Assembly: GCA_035048815.1 (NCBI GenBank)
Contig: JAUCBN010000025.1
Location: 10,130,501 to 10,194,500, forward strand
DNA: 64,000 nt
From: Abelmoschus esculentus
Taxonomy: Eukaryota > Streptophyta > Magnoliopsida > Malvales > Malvaceae
Direction of reading: 5' to 3'
Shown here: positions 14,370 through 25,105 of the stretch, in pieces
Layout: every line of letters begins with the position of its first letter
Numbering within the stretch: the first letter of the stretch is position 1
The notes under the pieces: model-generated
Told to the model about the DNA's origin: nothing
The model's database searches: none
Seen by the model: only the letters and a program-made list of their open reading frames with translations
Translations under genes and position numbers: made by a program

Positions 14370-15230
14370 CAAGGAGTATCCTGAAGGGGTTAATGATGTG
14401 CACGAACATGATCAATCATCCCAACATAGTATGGCACAATAAGGCCAAAGAGTAGGTCGAATAATGGATGATAATCTCAGCAACATCAAGATTACCATTC
14501 CTCCTTTCCACGGAAGAACGGATCCAGAAGCATACCTTGCATGGGAAAAAAAAGGTTGAACACATATTTGAGTGCCATAACTATTAAGAGATTAAAAAGG
14601 TAAAACTCCCAGCTATTGAGTTTATGGATTAGGCACTTATATGATGGAATCAATTGACTTCTAGCAGGATACGCAATGGTGAACATCCTATTTCTAGTTG
14701 GAATGAGATGAAAGCTTTGATGCACAGAAGATTCATTCCAACTCACTACCATAGAGAGTTGTTTAACAAGCTTCAAAACCTTACACAAGGAAATCGTATT
14801 GTTGAAGATTATTATAAAGAGATGGAAGTAGTCATGATCCGAGCCAACATTGATGAGGATCGAGAAGCCACAACGGAAAGGTTTCTATCTAGTCTTGATC
14901 CTAACATTGCAGCCATTGTTGAGTTGCAACATTATGTGAAAATAGAAGACATGGTTCATGACTACTTCCAAATGGGGGAAAGGTAACTTAGAAAAGAATC
15001 CAACATTTACTCCTAATGACAGAGTCGGACCATCAAAGAATATCAAACCCATCGCTGAAACCAGCAAGGGAAAGAGTCCAGCCATGCCAGTTCGATCCCG
15101 TGATGTACGATGCTTAAACCGCGACACTATGTTAAACCGTGATGATGGAGAGATCGAAACTAAACAAGAGGAAGATAATGATAGTTCTTCCTATAGTAAG
15201 CTTCTAAGTTTTCATCCTTAAGCATCCTAA
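14370..15230 (+). pseudogene. Ty3/gypsy gag fragment, degenerate
   Basis: A relic of a plant gypsy gag. The start of the matrix/capsid region is recognisable near 14466-14545 (IPPFHGRTDPEAYLAW). A run of eight A at about 14546-14553 shifts the frame. In-frame stops follow at 14585 (TAA), 14630 (TAG) and 14642 (TGA). A longer open stretch, 14654-14986, carries the rest of the capsid (RFIPTHYH, NLTQGNRIVEDYYKEMEV, VELQHYVKIEDMVHDYF). Beyond it the frame shifts again, and the zinc-knuckle region near 15100 has lost its cysteine pattern. No protease or polymerase follows and no LTR is visible, so this is a truncated fragment at the array edge. The clade is not assigned. Confidence 0.85.
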
Positions 15231-15576
15231 GGTTAAGCCCTCTTAACAGAACCTAAACATGGTAAGGAGAAAGATTTTTATAGCCTTAAAGAATAAACTA
15301 AGGCAATACTGATGATGAGCAGTGCAAGAGTGTAGGCAGTTAATTCAAGTAAGGCGGGGAGCATAAAAAAAAATTCACTGAAATACTCCCTTTTTTGGCA
15401 AGGCCGCGTCAGTAGATTGCTGCCTTGGCAGTGAATCTGCACCCCCAAACTCAAACCAAGCATTGTCCTCAATGCTTTATATTTGGAAGGAATAAACGGC
15501 AAAACAGAATATGAATTATATGCAGCAAGGAAAGATAGTAAAAGAAATTGAATATTGAAATAAAGGACAAAGAATT
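15231..15576 (-). other. Element 1 3' noncoding tail and junction
   Basis: No gene is seen. Read on the minus strand, ORF2 is followed by a short AT-rich stretch, then a GCATTG/CAATGC hairpin and a G tract, then a TGCCTTGGCA palindrome at 15421-15430. The exact boundary with the plus-strand gag fragment, somewhere between about 15231 and 15360, could not be resolved, and no LTR terminus was recognised. Confidence 0.6.
15442..15475 (-). other. Hairpin plus G tract after ORF2 (element 1)
   Basis: On the minus strand, GCATTG-AGGA-CAATGC forms a 6 bp stem with a 4 nt loop (15460-15475). Fourteen bases further on lies GGGGG (15442-15446). The same arrangement follows ORF2 of element 3 at 46736-46769. 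The G tract resembles a polypurine tract, but no LTR start follows here. Confidence 0.7.
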
Positions 15577-17115
15577 TTAGAGCGACTCCGAAGAGCTGCT
15601 CGTAACAATTTTTCTTCGTTGCCGAGATGCCATGTGCTTTGTCCTTGGGGAGGGCGATGGTTGCGCCTTTGCTTGCCTCGGCGGCTGAACTCGAGTGGGT
15701 GGGGTCCTATGCATCGGGGCTTCTACTTCTTCTCCTTCTTCAACATCCGCCATCTCTTTGGTTATCATCATGTCCGTTCCTCCTCCCATCGTAGTGGCTC
15801 CTCCGGTGTGGTGTGTGCTTGGGCCGGCGGCAATAGAGCCTTGGTGTACATAAGCATCTATCTCGGCAGATAAACTGCCCATGATAATTGGCGATCTTGG
15901 TGGAGTGCTGAAAACGACTCTCCGCTTGGATGGCCTTCGGTTGACAGATGAGGCCGCGACAGAATCTGCTGGCCTTGATGGTCCAGCAGCCTGGTATTGG
16001 GGCTGAGGGTCCGGATGGAAGAACGGTCGCGGTCCTCCTAGGGCTGGTGTAGTCTCGGTGTAGGGTGCGGCAATAACGAACATATTGTTAGGGAACTCCG
16101 GGAATTGTGCGCCTTGGTCCGTAAATGCGTGCATCATCATTTGGGCGAGCGTTCCATTGAAGTCCCGTTGGTACTCCATGTACCGTTGTTGTCGAAGATC
16201 CATCGTGGCCATGCGTTGCAGGAATTCTTGATACGGGTCTGCTGCGGCAGAGGTATAGGCAGTACCAGGCATATCTGCCGTGTACTGGGCCCCGACAGCA
16301 GTGTCGGCAGTGAACTGCTGCGGTGTTGCCTGGACAGGTTCTGCTTGTGTGATCTGCATGACTTTGTGGCAGAATTCCCTGGTCCATCCTCTTCTTGGGG
16401 GTGTGTATTCATCGGTTTCTTCAATAGGTACACCTGTAGAAACACATAAACCCGTAATCAAGCAAGGGAAATACAATGGTCCTCGATCTTTCTTACCGCA
16501 CTCGTGAATCTCCCGTAGGATAATTTCTCCAACGTTGATGGTGCTTTTGTTGATGATGGATTGGATAAGCACCAATCTCTTGCGATCCACCGTGCTATTA
16601 TGTGATGTTGGGATGAGGCGTCGTTTGACGAAGGTGTTCCACATCTTGGCCTCCGGCTTCAAACTTTGTCTTGTTACGGAACCCCGATGGGTACCGGTTT
16701 CCCATGGAGTGTTTGCGTAACAAAGATCATCTTTGATCAGTTCATAGTCCTCGGCAGTGATATCTTCGAAGAAGTCCGCATGGAGATCGCTGGCCGGGGT
16801 GAGGCCGTAGAAGCTGTTGATTGTTTCGGCATCGAGTTGCACTGGCCTGCCGCGACAGTGAACAAAGAGAGAGTCTTTGCTGGGCCCATGAGCGTAGAAC
16901 TCCCGTACTATTGTAGCGTTTGCCTTGGCAGGTTGCAAACATAATACTTCCCAATTTTGGTACTTGATTCTGTCGAACAAGTAGTGTTTGATACCATAAT
17001 TCTCTTCGTCCGCGTGCTGGAACCCTTGTTCTTCCCAAAGTTGCCTCGCGATGAAGGATCGATTAAATCGATCTTCAACGTTGGCTGGGGCGAATCTTTT
17101 GTAGGTTGCCATCAA
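15577..17115 (-). CDS. Element 1 ORF2, putative plant transposon protein family
   Basis: An uninterrupted 512-residue ORF, the only intact long coding sequence in the window. Residues about 1-255 resemble the 'putative plant transposon protein' domain (my recollection is Pfam PF20167) often found with Athila elements: ANATIVREFYAHG at 65-77, HCRGRPVQLDAETINSFYG at 86-104, and GPLYFPCLITGLC at 212-224. Residues 255-345 are Gln/Met-rich. The C-terminal third is low-complexity and Pro/Ser-rich, with a basic RRPSKRR at 393-399 and RQRRK near 498-502 that could act as nuclear localisation signals. The biochemical role is unknown. ORF2 lies at the position where some plant gypsy elements carry an env-like gene, but I see no signal peptide or membrane segment. 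The start could be either of two adjacent Met codons. Confidence 0.85.
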   Translation of the reverse strand: MMATYKRFAPANVEDRFNRSFIARQLWEEQGFQHADEENYGIKHYLFDRIKYQNWEVLCLQPAKANATIVREFYAHGPSKDSLFVHCRGRPVQLDAETINSFYGLTPASDLHADFFEDITAEDYELIKDDLCYANTPWETGTHRGSVTRQSLKPEAKMWNTFVKRRLIPTSHNSTVDRKRLVLIQSIINKSTINVGEIILREIHECGKKDRGPLYFPCLITGLCVSTGVPIEETDEYTPPRRGWTREFCHKVMQITQAEPVQATPQQFTADTAVGAQYTADMPGTAYTSAAADPYQEFLQRMATMDLRQQRYMEYQRDFNGTLAQMMMHAFTDQGAQFPEFPNNMFVIAAPYTETTPALGGPRPFFHPDPQPQYQAAGPSRPADSVAASSVNRRPSKRRVVFSTPPRSPIIMGSLSAEIDAYVHQGSIAAGPSTHHTGGATTMGGGTDMMITKEMADVEEGEEVEAPMHRTPPTRVQPPRQAKAQPSPSPRTKHMASRQRRKIVTSSSSESL

Positions 17116-17577
17116 GAAAGAGAGAATTGAGTTCTTGGAGGTTTTCTTGAAGAGAAACTGGAAAATCAGAAGGGATTAGTATGCAGAGAGTAATTGAGAG
17201 AAGGATTGTTAAGAATACTAAAGAAAGCAAGAAAGTAAGAGTGAATAGTTCAAGAGGAAGGAGTTTCTTATATAAGCCTCGACCTTGTGACCGTTGAGAT
17301 CACTAGCCATTGTAACCGTTTCCTTCTTCTGCCGCGGCAGGGATCTCGGCAAACTAGCCGTTACACTTTTCTGCCCGTTGGGACTGTTGCGGCTTTGACA
17401 CTGTTGTATTGCCTCGGCAGAGTTCCTGCTGTGAACTATTTTTCCCTTATCTTTGTTTTTTATTCCTGAATAAAAATTAAACACAGAAAAGAAAAAAAAT
17501 ACTGAAAGCGAAAAATAATTAGAAAAATAAAAAGAACTAGTAACCCTAATATAATATAGAAAAGAAAAAGGGAGAGG
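17116..17577 (-). other. Element 1 spacer between gag-PR and ORF2
   Basis: A 462 bp noncoding spacer, similar along its length to 28803-29288 of element 2. It holds a TATA-like motif and two TGCC-NN-GGCA palindromes (17330 and 17410). No remnant of reverse transcriptase or integrase is recognisable in it. Confidence 0.75.
17268..17277 (-). promoter_or_regulatory. TATA-like box upstream of ORF2 (element 1)
   Basis: CTTATATAAG lies about 150 bp upstream of the ORF2 start on the minus strand. A TATATAAG at the matching place precedes ORF2 of element 2, and similar TATA words occur in the LTRs. This suggests, but does not show, an internal promoter for a separate ORF2 transcript. Confidence 0.5.
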
Positions 17578-20108
17578 CTAGGTTACTGGTGGAGAGCATG
17601 CGAATGCATCTCCCAATTTTATTTTCTCCCTTAGGCCCAAATTTTGTATCGGTTGTGGGCCGCTCCTTGGTGCTGTCTGTCCATCCGACTTGGGCTTGAT
17701 TTTTTTGCCGAATATCCTGCCGAGCAGACTGCCAAGGCAGGATATCTTATTGTCTACTGTGCGGATGGCTTTGCATTCCTCTAGATCGTCATACCTCTTT
17801 AAGTTGTGGAATGCATTGAGTTTGACTTGTTGGTCATTGACCCGCATAGTTAACTCTCCTTTTTCCACGTCAATCAATGTACGTCCAGTTGCTAGGAAGG
17901 GTCTCCCAAGGATGATCGGTGCGTTGTCGTTTGCTTCACAATCAAGGACAAGGAAGTCAGCAGGAAAAATAAACTTGTCAACTCTTACCAGTGTGTCCTC
18001 GATTTTTCCTTCAGGTTGCACATAGGATCTATCCGCGAGTTGGAGCATCACTGTTGTAGGCTTCGGCCTTCCAATTCCAAACTTTTGGAAGACTAATTTA
18101 GGCATGAGGTTTATACTTGCTCCAAGGTCGCATAGGGCCTTTCCTTCATAACTCTTTCCTATCGCACAAGGTATAGTGAAGCAACCAGGATCTTTTAACT
18201 TTGGTGGCATGCGGTTATGTAGCATTGCCATGCATCCCTCGGTGGCAGCCACTGTCTCAAACTCACTTATTCGTTTTCTCTTTGATACCATATCCTTTAA
18301 GAACTTGGCATAGTTGGGCATTTGTTCAATGGCATGTTGATGTGGACTTGCTTCAAAATATCGAGGAACTTCTTGAACTGTTGATCCTGTTTTTGTTTCT
18401 TTAACCTTTGCGGGAAAGGTGGTGGTGGTCTCATCTCATCCAGTCTTTCCTTAGTTTGGAATCGTATACCTGGCACCACTGGAATTTTTGCTGCCTCGGC
18501 AGACTGCTCAGGTGCTGCAGTGCTTGCTGCCGGGGCAGTGTTGTCAGTCTCGGTTTGCTCAGCCCCTTCTCTTGGTTGATCCGCCAGTTGGGTTCGGTTC
18601 TCTGGGATCTTCTCTTTCAACTGTAGACCACTCCTGGTAGTGATTGCCTTGCACTGTTCATGGCTTAATACCTTAGCAACCTCAGTATTGCTAGGTAGGC
18701 CTCCTTGTGGTCTAGTGTTTATACATTGAGCAAACTGCCCAACCTGAGTTTCCAGAGTTTTTATGGCCGCTTCTTGATTTTGTAGCCTCATCTCAGTCCT
18801 ATTCATGAAGGCGTCGGTCCTCTTGATGAAATTACTATTTTCCGCCATGTATGACTCGGTTTTCATCATGAAGGCCTTTAACGTGTTTTCCAATGAATTG
18901 ACCGGTTGCTGCTGCATCTGCGGCGGCGGCATCGGTTGTTGGACTTGCTGCTGCGGCATTGGCTGCTGAAATCCCATTGGTTGGGTGATTGGGTTTAAGG
19001 CATTATTTGGGTTACTCCAGGATAAGTTTGGATGCCTCTTCCATGAGGGGTTGTACGTGTTGGACATCACATTGTTACGGTTGTAGTTTCCAACATACAT
19101 ACCGGTTTCTTGATTCATGCAATCAACGGAACTGTGGTTACCTCCACATAATTCACAACATAAATCAATTACCTTGACCTCACGGGTGTTGTTTTGTAAT
19201 TGTAGGTTTTGCACCATCTTGGTAAGAGAGGCCAATTGTGCAGCCACTGAACTTGATGAATCTAATTCGTTTACCGTCGCTTGGCGTCTTACTCCTCCTC
19301 GCCTAGATGTGGGAAACTGGAAGTCATTCCTTGCGAGTTTATTCAAAATTTCGATAGCTTCCTCGGGTGCCTTGTCCAGGAGTGTGCCGTTTGCCGAGGC
19401 ATCCAACATCATCCTTGTCGGGGCATTCGTGGCATTGTAAAATATTGTCACTTGTGTCCATAAGGGAAATCCATGCAGTGGACACTTGTGCAATAGCTCT
19501 CTGTAGCATTCCCATGCCTAGTACATTGGTTCGTCTTCAGCCTGTCGGAAAGAAGTAATTTCATTACGAATTCTATCATATAGATTAGTAGGATTAAAAC
19601 GAGTAATGAAATCACGGCATAGTTCACTCCAGGATCCAATTGATCCCGCTGGAATGCTATTCAACCAAGCTTTCGCCCTATCCCTCAGTGAATAGGGGAA
19701 TAGCTTTAACCGCAAGACATCTTCATGGACTCCTTGGATTTTGAAAGAGTTGCAGATTTCCATAAAAGATTTGAGATGTTGCCTTGCGTCTTCAGTTGCA
19801 GACCCACCAAATTGTCCAATTGTATTTAACATGTTGAACATAACAGGTTTAAGTTCAAAATGGGCTGCTTCAATCTCGGGTGTAACGACTCCTGGGTTTA
19901 GTCCATTTAAGTCCTCCTCCAAGAAATCTCTGACAGTTAGCTGCCGCGGCCCAGGTGGCGGCGGTAGACCTTCATTGCCGGCAGGCATGTTTTGTCCTGC
20001 CTGAACCTCTGCCATGACTCCTCGGATTTGTCTCCTCAGCCTTAGCCCTGTTCTTTCAATCTCAGGATCTAACTCGTATAAGGGGTTGGTTGGATTTGCC
20101 CTGGTCAT
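17578..20108 (-). pseudogene. Element 1 gag-protease, broken
   Basis: Athila-type gag beginning MTRANPTNPLYELDPEIE at 20108. Capsid words include VMFNMLNTIGQFGG and FPYSLRDRAKAWLNSIPAG. A TAG at 19518-19520 stops it within the capsid; element 2 has GAG (Glu) at that codon. The same frame continues with a Gln-rich linker and one zinc knuckle (CELCGGNHSSVDC). It is lost near 18330, where a deletion of about 13 bp relative to element 2 shifts the frame. The protease is in the other frame with the retropepsin motif LCDLGASINLMP and ILGRPFLATGRTLID. Coding ends with a lysine-rich tail and GDAFACSPPVT, matched by GDAFACTPLVT in element 2. Nothing polymerase-like follows. Confidence 0.9.
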
Positions 20109-20186
20109 ACACCAAGAAAAACAAAAGTAAAATAAAAATAAAAAAAAGAAACAAGAAAATAAGAAAAACAAAATTTAGTTGCCAGT

Positions 20187-20203
20187 CCCCGGCAACGGCG
20201 CCA
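20187..20203 (-). other. Primer binding site, tRNA-Asp (element 1)
   Basis: The plus strand reads CCCCGGCAACGGCGCCA, identical to the 3' end of plant tRNA-Asp including the terminal CCA. On the element strand this is TGGCGCCGTTGCCGGGG, a few bases inside the 5' LTR. This is the usual primer choice of the Athila lineage. Confidence 0.9.
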
Positions 20204-20209
20204 AAAACT

Positions 20210-21538
20210 TGTCGCGTGTCAAAAGTGCGGTTCAGTGCAAGTGGACACATCGCAAGTAATAAGTGATAAGTATTTATCGAGTTATCGTCTCCTCAGGGAC
20301 CAGTATACTTAATATGCTTTCTTTATCTTCTTGCTCTGTAGAAAAATAAAAACACAAGTAAAAGGGTGTGATTTATTAAACTAAAATAATTGAATAAAAT
20401 AAAAGGGTCGAAATATCAGAGAGAAAGATGGGCCAGGATCCAGTTGTATTGTATTGTGGACTTGATTGACTTGTTTTTATCCAATGCAATCGCATATCTC
20501 TGCCTTGGCAGCACTGCAGTTTACTGCCTGGGCAGCGATAACGCTGTCTGCCGTGGCAATCCCTTGCTCGTGGGCAGACTTTACCAAAGTTTGGCAAAGT
20601 GTCCTTGAATGACTCCGCTTATCCCTAAGTCAGAGTGTTGTTGATGACTAGTCCTTGATGATACCTCCCGGCGTGAACCAATTATACTCACCAACCAATC
20701 TCACAATTCTTTTAGCCGCTGAAACTCTTAACCTATCCCTAGGCTGAGTTAGTATTTCGCTATTGAAACACCGTACTTACCCCTTTCGTGAATCTAGCTC
20801 TCCCAAGATTAGATAAATGGATCACTTACAAACTTCCCTCCCGGGCTTGAATGCAAGAACAACGAATAACAAAGGATAAGCAAACCTTGACAATCTTTAT
20901 TGCATTGAATGAAAGATAAAGTACAATCTCCTCTCACAAATACTCCACAACCTTCACCTAAACCCTATGAAGGTTTTAGAACATGATGGAGATGAAAGAA
21001 ACAAGAGTAGAAGTCGGCTCTCCCTAGGTATTTCCGATCACTATTACATTGGGTGGCTAGGTCTTTATATAGGCTAGACCTAGGGCAAACCTTTCCTATG
21101 TAGAATACAACTTGGAGTAGGGAACAAGTCAAGTACATAATAATAATATATTTCCAAGTTTGAATTCGGCTAAGGGGGCTTTCCCGCGTGGTCTTCCTTT
21201 GGGCTTTTCCTTGTGCTAGCCATCTCCGATTCATGGGCTTTAAGTCCAGACACATTCCTTGGATTTTTGTCTTTCCATCGCCTATCACTTTGCTTCCTAT
21301 CTTCCTGTTGCTGCCTCGGCATCAGGTCCTGCCTCGGCCTTGCCTCTGCCGCGGCACTGATTCTCCTGCACAGATATGAAAACACAGTAAAACGTGCCTT
21401 TTTCTATAAATAGTATCTATTTAAGTATAACTTCTAAATATATCACATTAAGCATATGCATTGGTTCAAGTGGGTGAATATTTGGTGATAAATGCCGATA
21501 AAAGGAGTAGAAAGTGATAGTGTGTTGAGCATTTATCA
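20210..21538 (-). repeat. Element 1 5' LTR
   Basis: A 1329 bp LTR bounded by TG...CA (plus strand TGTCGCGTGTC at 20210, ATTTATCA ending at 21538). Related LTRs lie at 25106-26701 and 31965-33311. A TATA-like word (minus-strand CCTATATAAAG) lies at 21063-21073, upstream of the presumed transcription start. Five exact TGCC-NN-GGCA palindromes lie in it: 20501, 20525, 20549, 21312 and 21347. Confidence 0.9.
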
Positions 21539-22535
21539 ATCCACATCCCATACAAGCACTTGTGGCCCACCAACACTCTCCTGGATGGCGCCTAGAACAC
21601 AAGTTACAGACTGGAGCATCACCACCACCTCTACCATAATGTTGAGCACGACCACCACGTCCAAAGTCACCTCGGCGTCGGTCAGCTCTATATCGGTTGT
21701 CTCAAAACCTCTTACTCTTATTACCTTGTGCACTAGCCTCAGCAGGCCTCTTAACAACATAGGAAGACTTCCTAGCCTCCCTTAGAGACTCCTCGACATC
21801 CTTAGCCCTATTAACCAACACATCAAACTCGGTGTACTCAGCGGCTAACAGGTATGTCTTAATCTCAGGATCCAACCCATATCGGAACCTATCACACCTC
21901 TTTCGGTCAGTAGGAACCAACTTTGGAGCATAGTGGCTTAACCTAATAAACTGTATCTCATACTCAGCCACGGTCCTCGCACCTTGTACCAACGACATAA
22001 ACTCTCTCTTTCTTGCTTCCTCATATTGTGGCCCCAAAAACTTCCGTATAAAAGCGGTCCGAAAATACTCCCAAGTCAGGTTAGCAGCATCTACACCAGC
22101 TTTCGTGGTGATCCACCAACATTAAGCATCTCCCTGAAGCACAGAAACTACACAACCCAGCCTCCTAGTATCCTGACAGTCCATCTGATCCAAAATCCTC
22201 TCTGTACTAGCTAACCACTCCCCAGCCAAGCTCGGATCTGATCCACGGAACTCTACACCGCCCAAACTACGCAAACGCTCTAAAGGTAGACTTGGCGTAA
22301 CCACCACAGCAGGAGCAGGAGCCGGGATATGCACTCCAGCCACGACAGCCTGAAACGCACCCGCCATAGCCTATATAAGCGGTGCAAACTCTCTAAACTG
22401 ATCTCCCAGAGGAATTGGAGGCACACCCATGAGTGGAGGAGGAGGAAGCGGCTCTTCCCTAGCAGTCGCCTCACCCTCAGCCTGACCCTCGGTGATCATA
22501 TTCGTACTAGCACGAGTCTCGCGTCTCGATGGCAT
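21539..22535 (-). pseudogene. T2 gag, truncated and with stops
   Basis: Starts MPSRRETRASTNMI at 22535, followed by an acidic, proline-rich stretch and the capsid (LRSLGGVEFRGSDPSLAGEW, then KFLGPQYEEARKREFMSL and FRYGLDPEIKTYLLAAEYTE). In-frame stops are a TAG before AMAGAFQAVV near 22368 and a TAA after SVLQGDA near 22122. A further shift falls after QGNKSKRF near 21702. The zinc-knuckle region (CNLCSRRHPGECW, then ACMGCG) ends abruptly where element 1 was inserted. This is the family Tekay-type gag associated with LTR family B. Confidence 0.88.
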
Positions 22536-22807
22536 ATTCCAAAAACTTCATACTTGCAATTTAAAACATGATATTAAAACATAATAAACTTACATTCGGG
22601 CAAGATCCAAGGGAAACCTGAGAAGCATTTGAAAATGTATTGGCATTGGCAATGTGTAACTGTTATCCCTTTTTAACCATCATCACTCAAATACAATCAT
22701 CATGCATATATATATTCAACAAGTTGACAACATAACAAGTTCAGTCACACACTTAGCAGACCTAACCACACACTTTAATTAACCTGGCTACACACTTTAG
22801 TTAACCT
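22536..22807 (-). other. T2 leader between primer site and gag
   Basis: A 272 bp noncoding, AT-rich leader. It closely resembles 56936-57190 upstream of the other family-B gag remnant, including GGCAAGATCCAAGGGAAACC. No gene is seen. Confidence 0.75.
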
Positions 22808-22820
22808 GGCTCTGATACCA
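22808..22820 (-). other. Primer binding site, initiator tRNA-Met (T2)
   Basis: The plus strand reads GGCTCTGATACCA, so the element strand is TGGTATCAGAGCC, the standard initiator-Met primer site of plant chromoviruses. It lies five bases inside the LTR end at 22826. Confidence 0.9.
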
Positions 22821-23405
22821 CCAAATGTAACCCCCCTTAGCCCGGCCTAGACGGAACCGACACTAACGGGTCACACGGGGAATATCAAACTAAACCCATT
22901 AAGGTCCAATTCGATAAACAACCCTGAAAACAGATATTATTATTTTTTTTCTTATCTAGATGCATAATTAATTATGTTCCTAAAAGTCTTAATCTCATAC
23001 AAAGCATTAACGAAAACAATCCGATCAGATACAAGCATTCGATTAAACACTTAAGTAAATTAAGGACTAAAACGTAAAACTTTTACGTACTAATGACAAA
23101 TTAAAAATTCTTTCCATCAAAGTGTAATTAAGCATACAAGTGTCCCTTACGGTAAATCTCAAGTCAAACGGAGCATTCTATCACCATCAATTGCAAGTTT
23201 CATTAATCTAGGGACCAAAATATAAATCTTAAAAATTATAAGGACTTCGTCAAAATTAAGTTATCCATCTTGAAATTTAATCAACTTTATGCATCCATGT
23301 GAAATTTCAGCTCAAAATAACATCTGTAGATACCCTAATTGAACAAAGAAGGATATTCGGGACTAAAATGCAATTTCCAGCAACTTCCATTTCCTGGAAG
23401 CCAAA

Positions 23406-23533
23406 GGTTTCGAAACCTTCCTCAGAGGTTTCGAAACTTTATGTAAAAGGTTTCGAAACTTTTCGCGTCCAGTAAGGGTCCAGAATCAAAATTGCCCACA
23501 AGGTTTCGAAACATTCCCTAAGGTTTCGAAACA
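23406..23533. repeat. GGTTTCGAAAC(C) palindrome cluster in LTR B copy 1
   Basis: Five copies of GGTTTCGAAAC start at 23406, 23427, 23449, 23502 and 23522. The first is the full 12 bp palindrome GGTTTCGAAACC; the others end CT or CA. Relative to flanking LTR sequence this is where copy 2 carries five copies of GGTATCGATACC (57780-57957). Confidence 0.9.
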
Positions 23534-23884
23534 TTGTGCCTGGAACCTAAAAATTCCGTCACACCAAGTGAATTCAACCGACTCAAGACACAACCATTAA
23601 TCACCATCAACTATATGCATAATTCCTAAACATAAAGAACAATTTAAAGCACACAATTATCAACATCAAGACTCCATACAATCTATAGGCATGCTTCCTA
23701 AAATATGATTAAAATCAAAAACGTTCATGCATGTACATGCTTCAACAATCCAAACAACACCATAGTCCATCAATTAACAATCCAAAACATTATAGGTCTT
23801 ATTACAACATTAACCAAAGCAGAGATCACACACTTCACACGGGTTTGATTTACACACGGGTTTGATTTAAAGTCACCCTTGTTT

Positions 23885-24047
23885 ACGCATGGGTCAACTA
23901 TATGCACGGTCGGACACAAAGTCACCCTTGTTTACATATAGGCAAGCTCTACACGCACGGTCGGACACAAAGTCACCCTTGTTTACATGTAGGCAAACTC
24001 TACACGTACGGTCAGACACAAAGTCACCCTTGTTTACGTGTAGGCAT
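23885..24047. repeat. 51 bp minisatellite in LTR B copy 1
   Basis: Three tandem units sharing CACAAAGTCACCCTTGTTTA with CACGGTCGG upstream, spaced 51 bp (the GACACAAAG words lie near 23913, 23964 and 24015). Related arrays occur in the other family-B LTRs at 42830-43025, 58668-58860 and 61371-61560. The unit is a multiple of three, so a 17-residue repeat stays open in one frame, but this is LTR sequence and not a gene. Confidence 0.85.
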
Positions 24048-25105
24048 CATCATTATTCTCATTATTTTATAGTGCACTCAATCCTAATGACATGTCATTT
24101 GTATTCGAATCTAAGGTTAGTGTCACTAAGCCAATATCAATTCCAATCATGCATGTTAACTTGCTGCTCATAATGCATTCATTAAATGTTCATCATGTGA
24201 ACTAAAATCATGCTCAACGGCTTTATCAACATAGGCAAATAACCTCATCATAATCCTAATTCTTTTTCATGCTTACATAAACCATGAATACCCTTAAAAA
24301 CCATGCATTTTCAGCAATTAACACATGCATGCATCATTTCAAAATCAAATATATGCAATTCCAAAATCATATTGAATCATTGTTCACATATTTGCCATTA
24401 CCGAAAATAGCCGAAAATCGAGGTAATGCATCAACATCATTTAAAACACTTACTCTTGAACTATGGAAAGTTTTCACACTATTCCATAGTCCCCAAAACA
24501 GAACCGAACCAATGCGATTCACTTTAAATCCAAAACCACTCACCGACAAGCGAAACGAGCCCTCGCCGATGTTCCGAAGGCAACACCAATGCACCAGCCA
24601 CTTATGCACCTTCTTGCACTTCCTCTACAACATTAAAAGTAGAGCAAATTCACATCACAACATGCTCAAAACAGCAGCCACATTTAACCCCCACAAAACT
24701 ATCGAAAACCTTGCCGAAAAGACCGAAAACTAAGCCGAAACGCATCCGAAACAACATAGCCCAAAACATAATGAATATAACATCTAATCCACCACAATTA
24801 TGAACCAAAAACACTTCCAAACCATGCTTATACCTCCAGCACCACAAGAACACCTAAAACAGCCCCTAAAACAACTGAAAACCACCTTAAAACACTACCG
24901 ATTATATTATTTCGGGATTAAATTAATGTGCCATCAATTCAACACTTAATTAATCATTTAATTGACATAATATCATAATTAAATCAACATAATTACAACA
25001 TTAATTGAGATCTAAAAAGATTTCGCAAAAACCTCCATAAAATCCATAGATCTAGAATTAAAAACACAAAATTAAGTTTCCATTGTTGATTAGCAAGCCA
25101 ATACT

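Larger units (their letters stand above)
15421..21356. repeat. Dispersed TGCC-NN-GGCA palindromes, element 1
   Basis: Thirteen exact matches counted by eye start at 15421, 16921, 17330, 17410, 17730, 18492, 18528, 19392, 20501, 20525, 20549, 21312 and 21347, with many one-mismatch forms between. Most extend to CTGCC-NN-GGCAG. They occur in LTR, spacer and coding sequence alike. For eight fixed bases in about 6 kb, chance predicts roughly 0.1. Confidence 0.85.
15231..21538 (-). mobile_element. Athila-type LTR element 1, pol-less, 3' end truncated
   Basis: Minus-strand order: 5' LTR (21538-20210), tRNA-Asp primer site, gag, protease, spacer with a TATA motif, ORF2, 3' noncoding tail. There is no reverse transcriptase, RNase H or integrase between protease and ORF2, and no room for it. 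No 3' LTR was found: the tail runs into the gag fragment beside the satellite. The right LTR end (TATCA at 21538) abuts the gag of chromovirus T2 inside its zinc-knuckle region, so element 1 inserted into T2. Element 2 has the same layout, which argues against a one-off deletion. Confidence 0.88.
21539..25105 (-). mobile_element. Tekay-like chromovirus T2: 5' LTR and partial gag
   Basis: Minus-strand order: family-B LTR (25105-22826, its own 5' end cut off by an Athila LTR), initiator-Met primer site, leader, and gag to about codon 330, where element 1 interrupts it inside the zinc-knuckle region. Protease, polymerase and 3' LTR are absent from the window. T2 is therefore older than element 1. 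Confidence 0.85.
22826..25105 (-). repeat. LTR family B, copy 1, truncated
   Basis: Begins on the plus strand TGTAACCCCCCTTAGCCC, the 3' end of the family-B LTR on the element strand; the same terminus is seen at 44863 and 57209. It aligns in order with 57209-59920, including the shared GGCATGCTTCCTAAAATATG block, the 51 bp minisatellite and GATTAGCAAGCCAATACT near its right end. The Athila LTR at 25106 cuts it off before its 5' terminus. A palindrome cluster of GGTTTCGAAAC lies at 23406-23533. Confidence 0.88.

Noticed and set aside
20187..20203. tRNA-like sequences as tRNA genes (also 31942, 54440, 34738, 22808)
   Set aside because: Only the primer-length 3' tRNA complement is present; there is no cloverleaf.
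23889..24173. Open frame with a 17-residue repeat over the LTR minisatellite
   Set aside because: The 51 bp unit is a multiple of three, so any stop-free frame stays open. It lies inside an LTR and is broken in other copies.
24284..24733. 149-codon plus-strand frame in LTR B copy 1 (and counterparts near 59098-59547 and 61911-62205)
   Set aside because: It lies within the LTR, copies are shifted or broken, and the sequence shows no domain.
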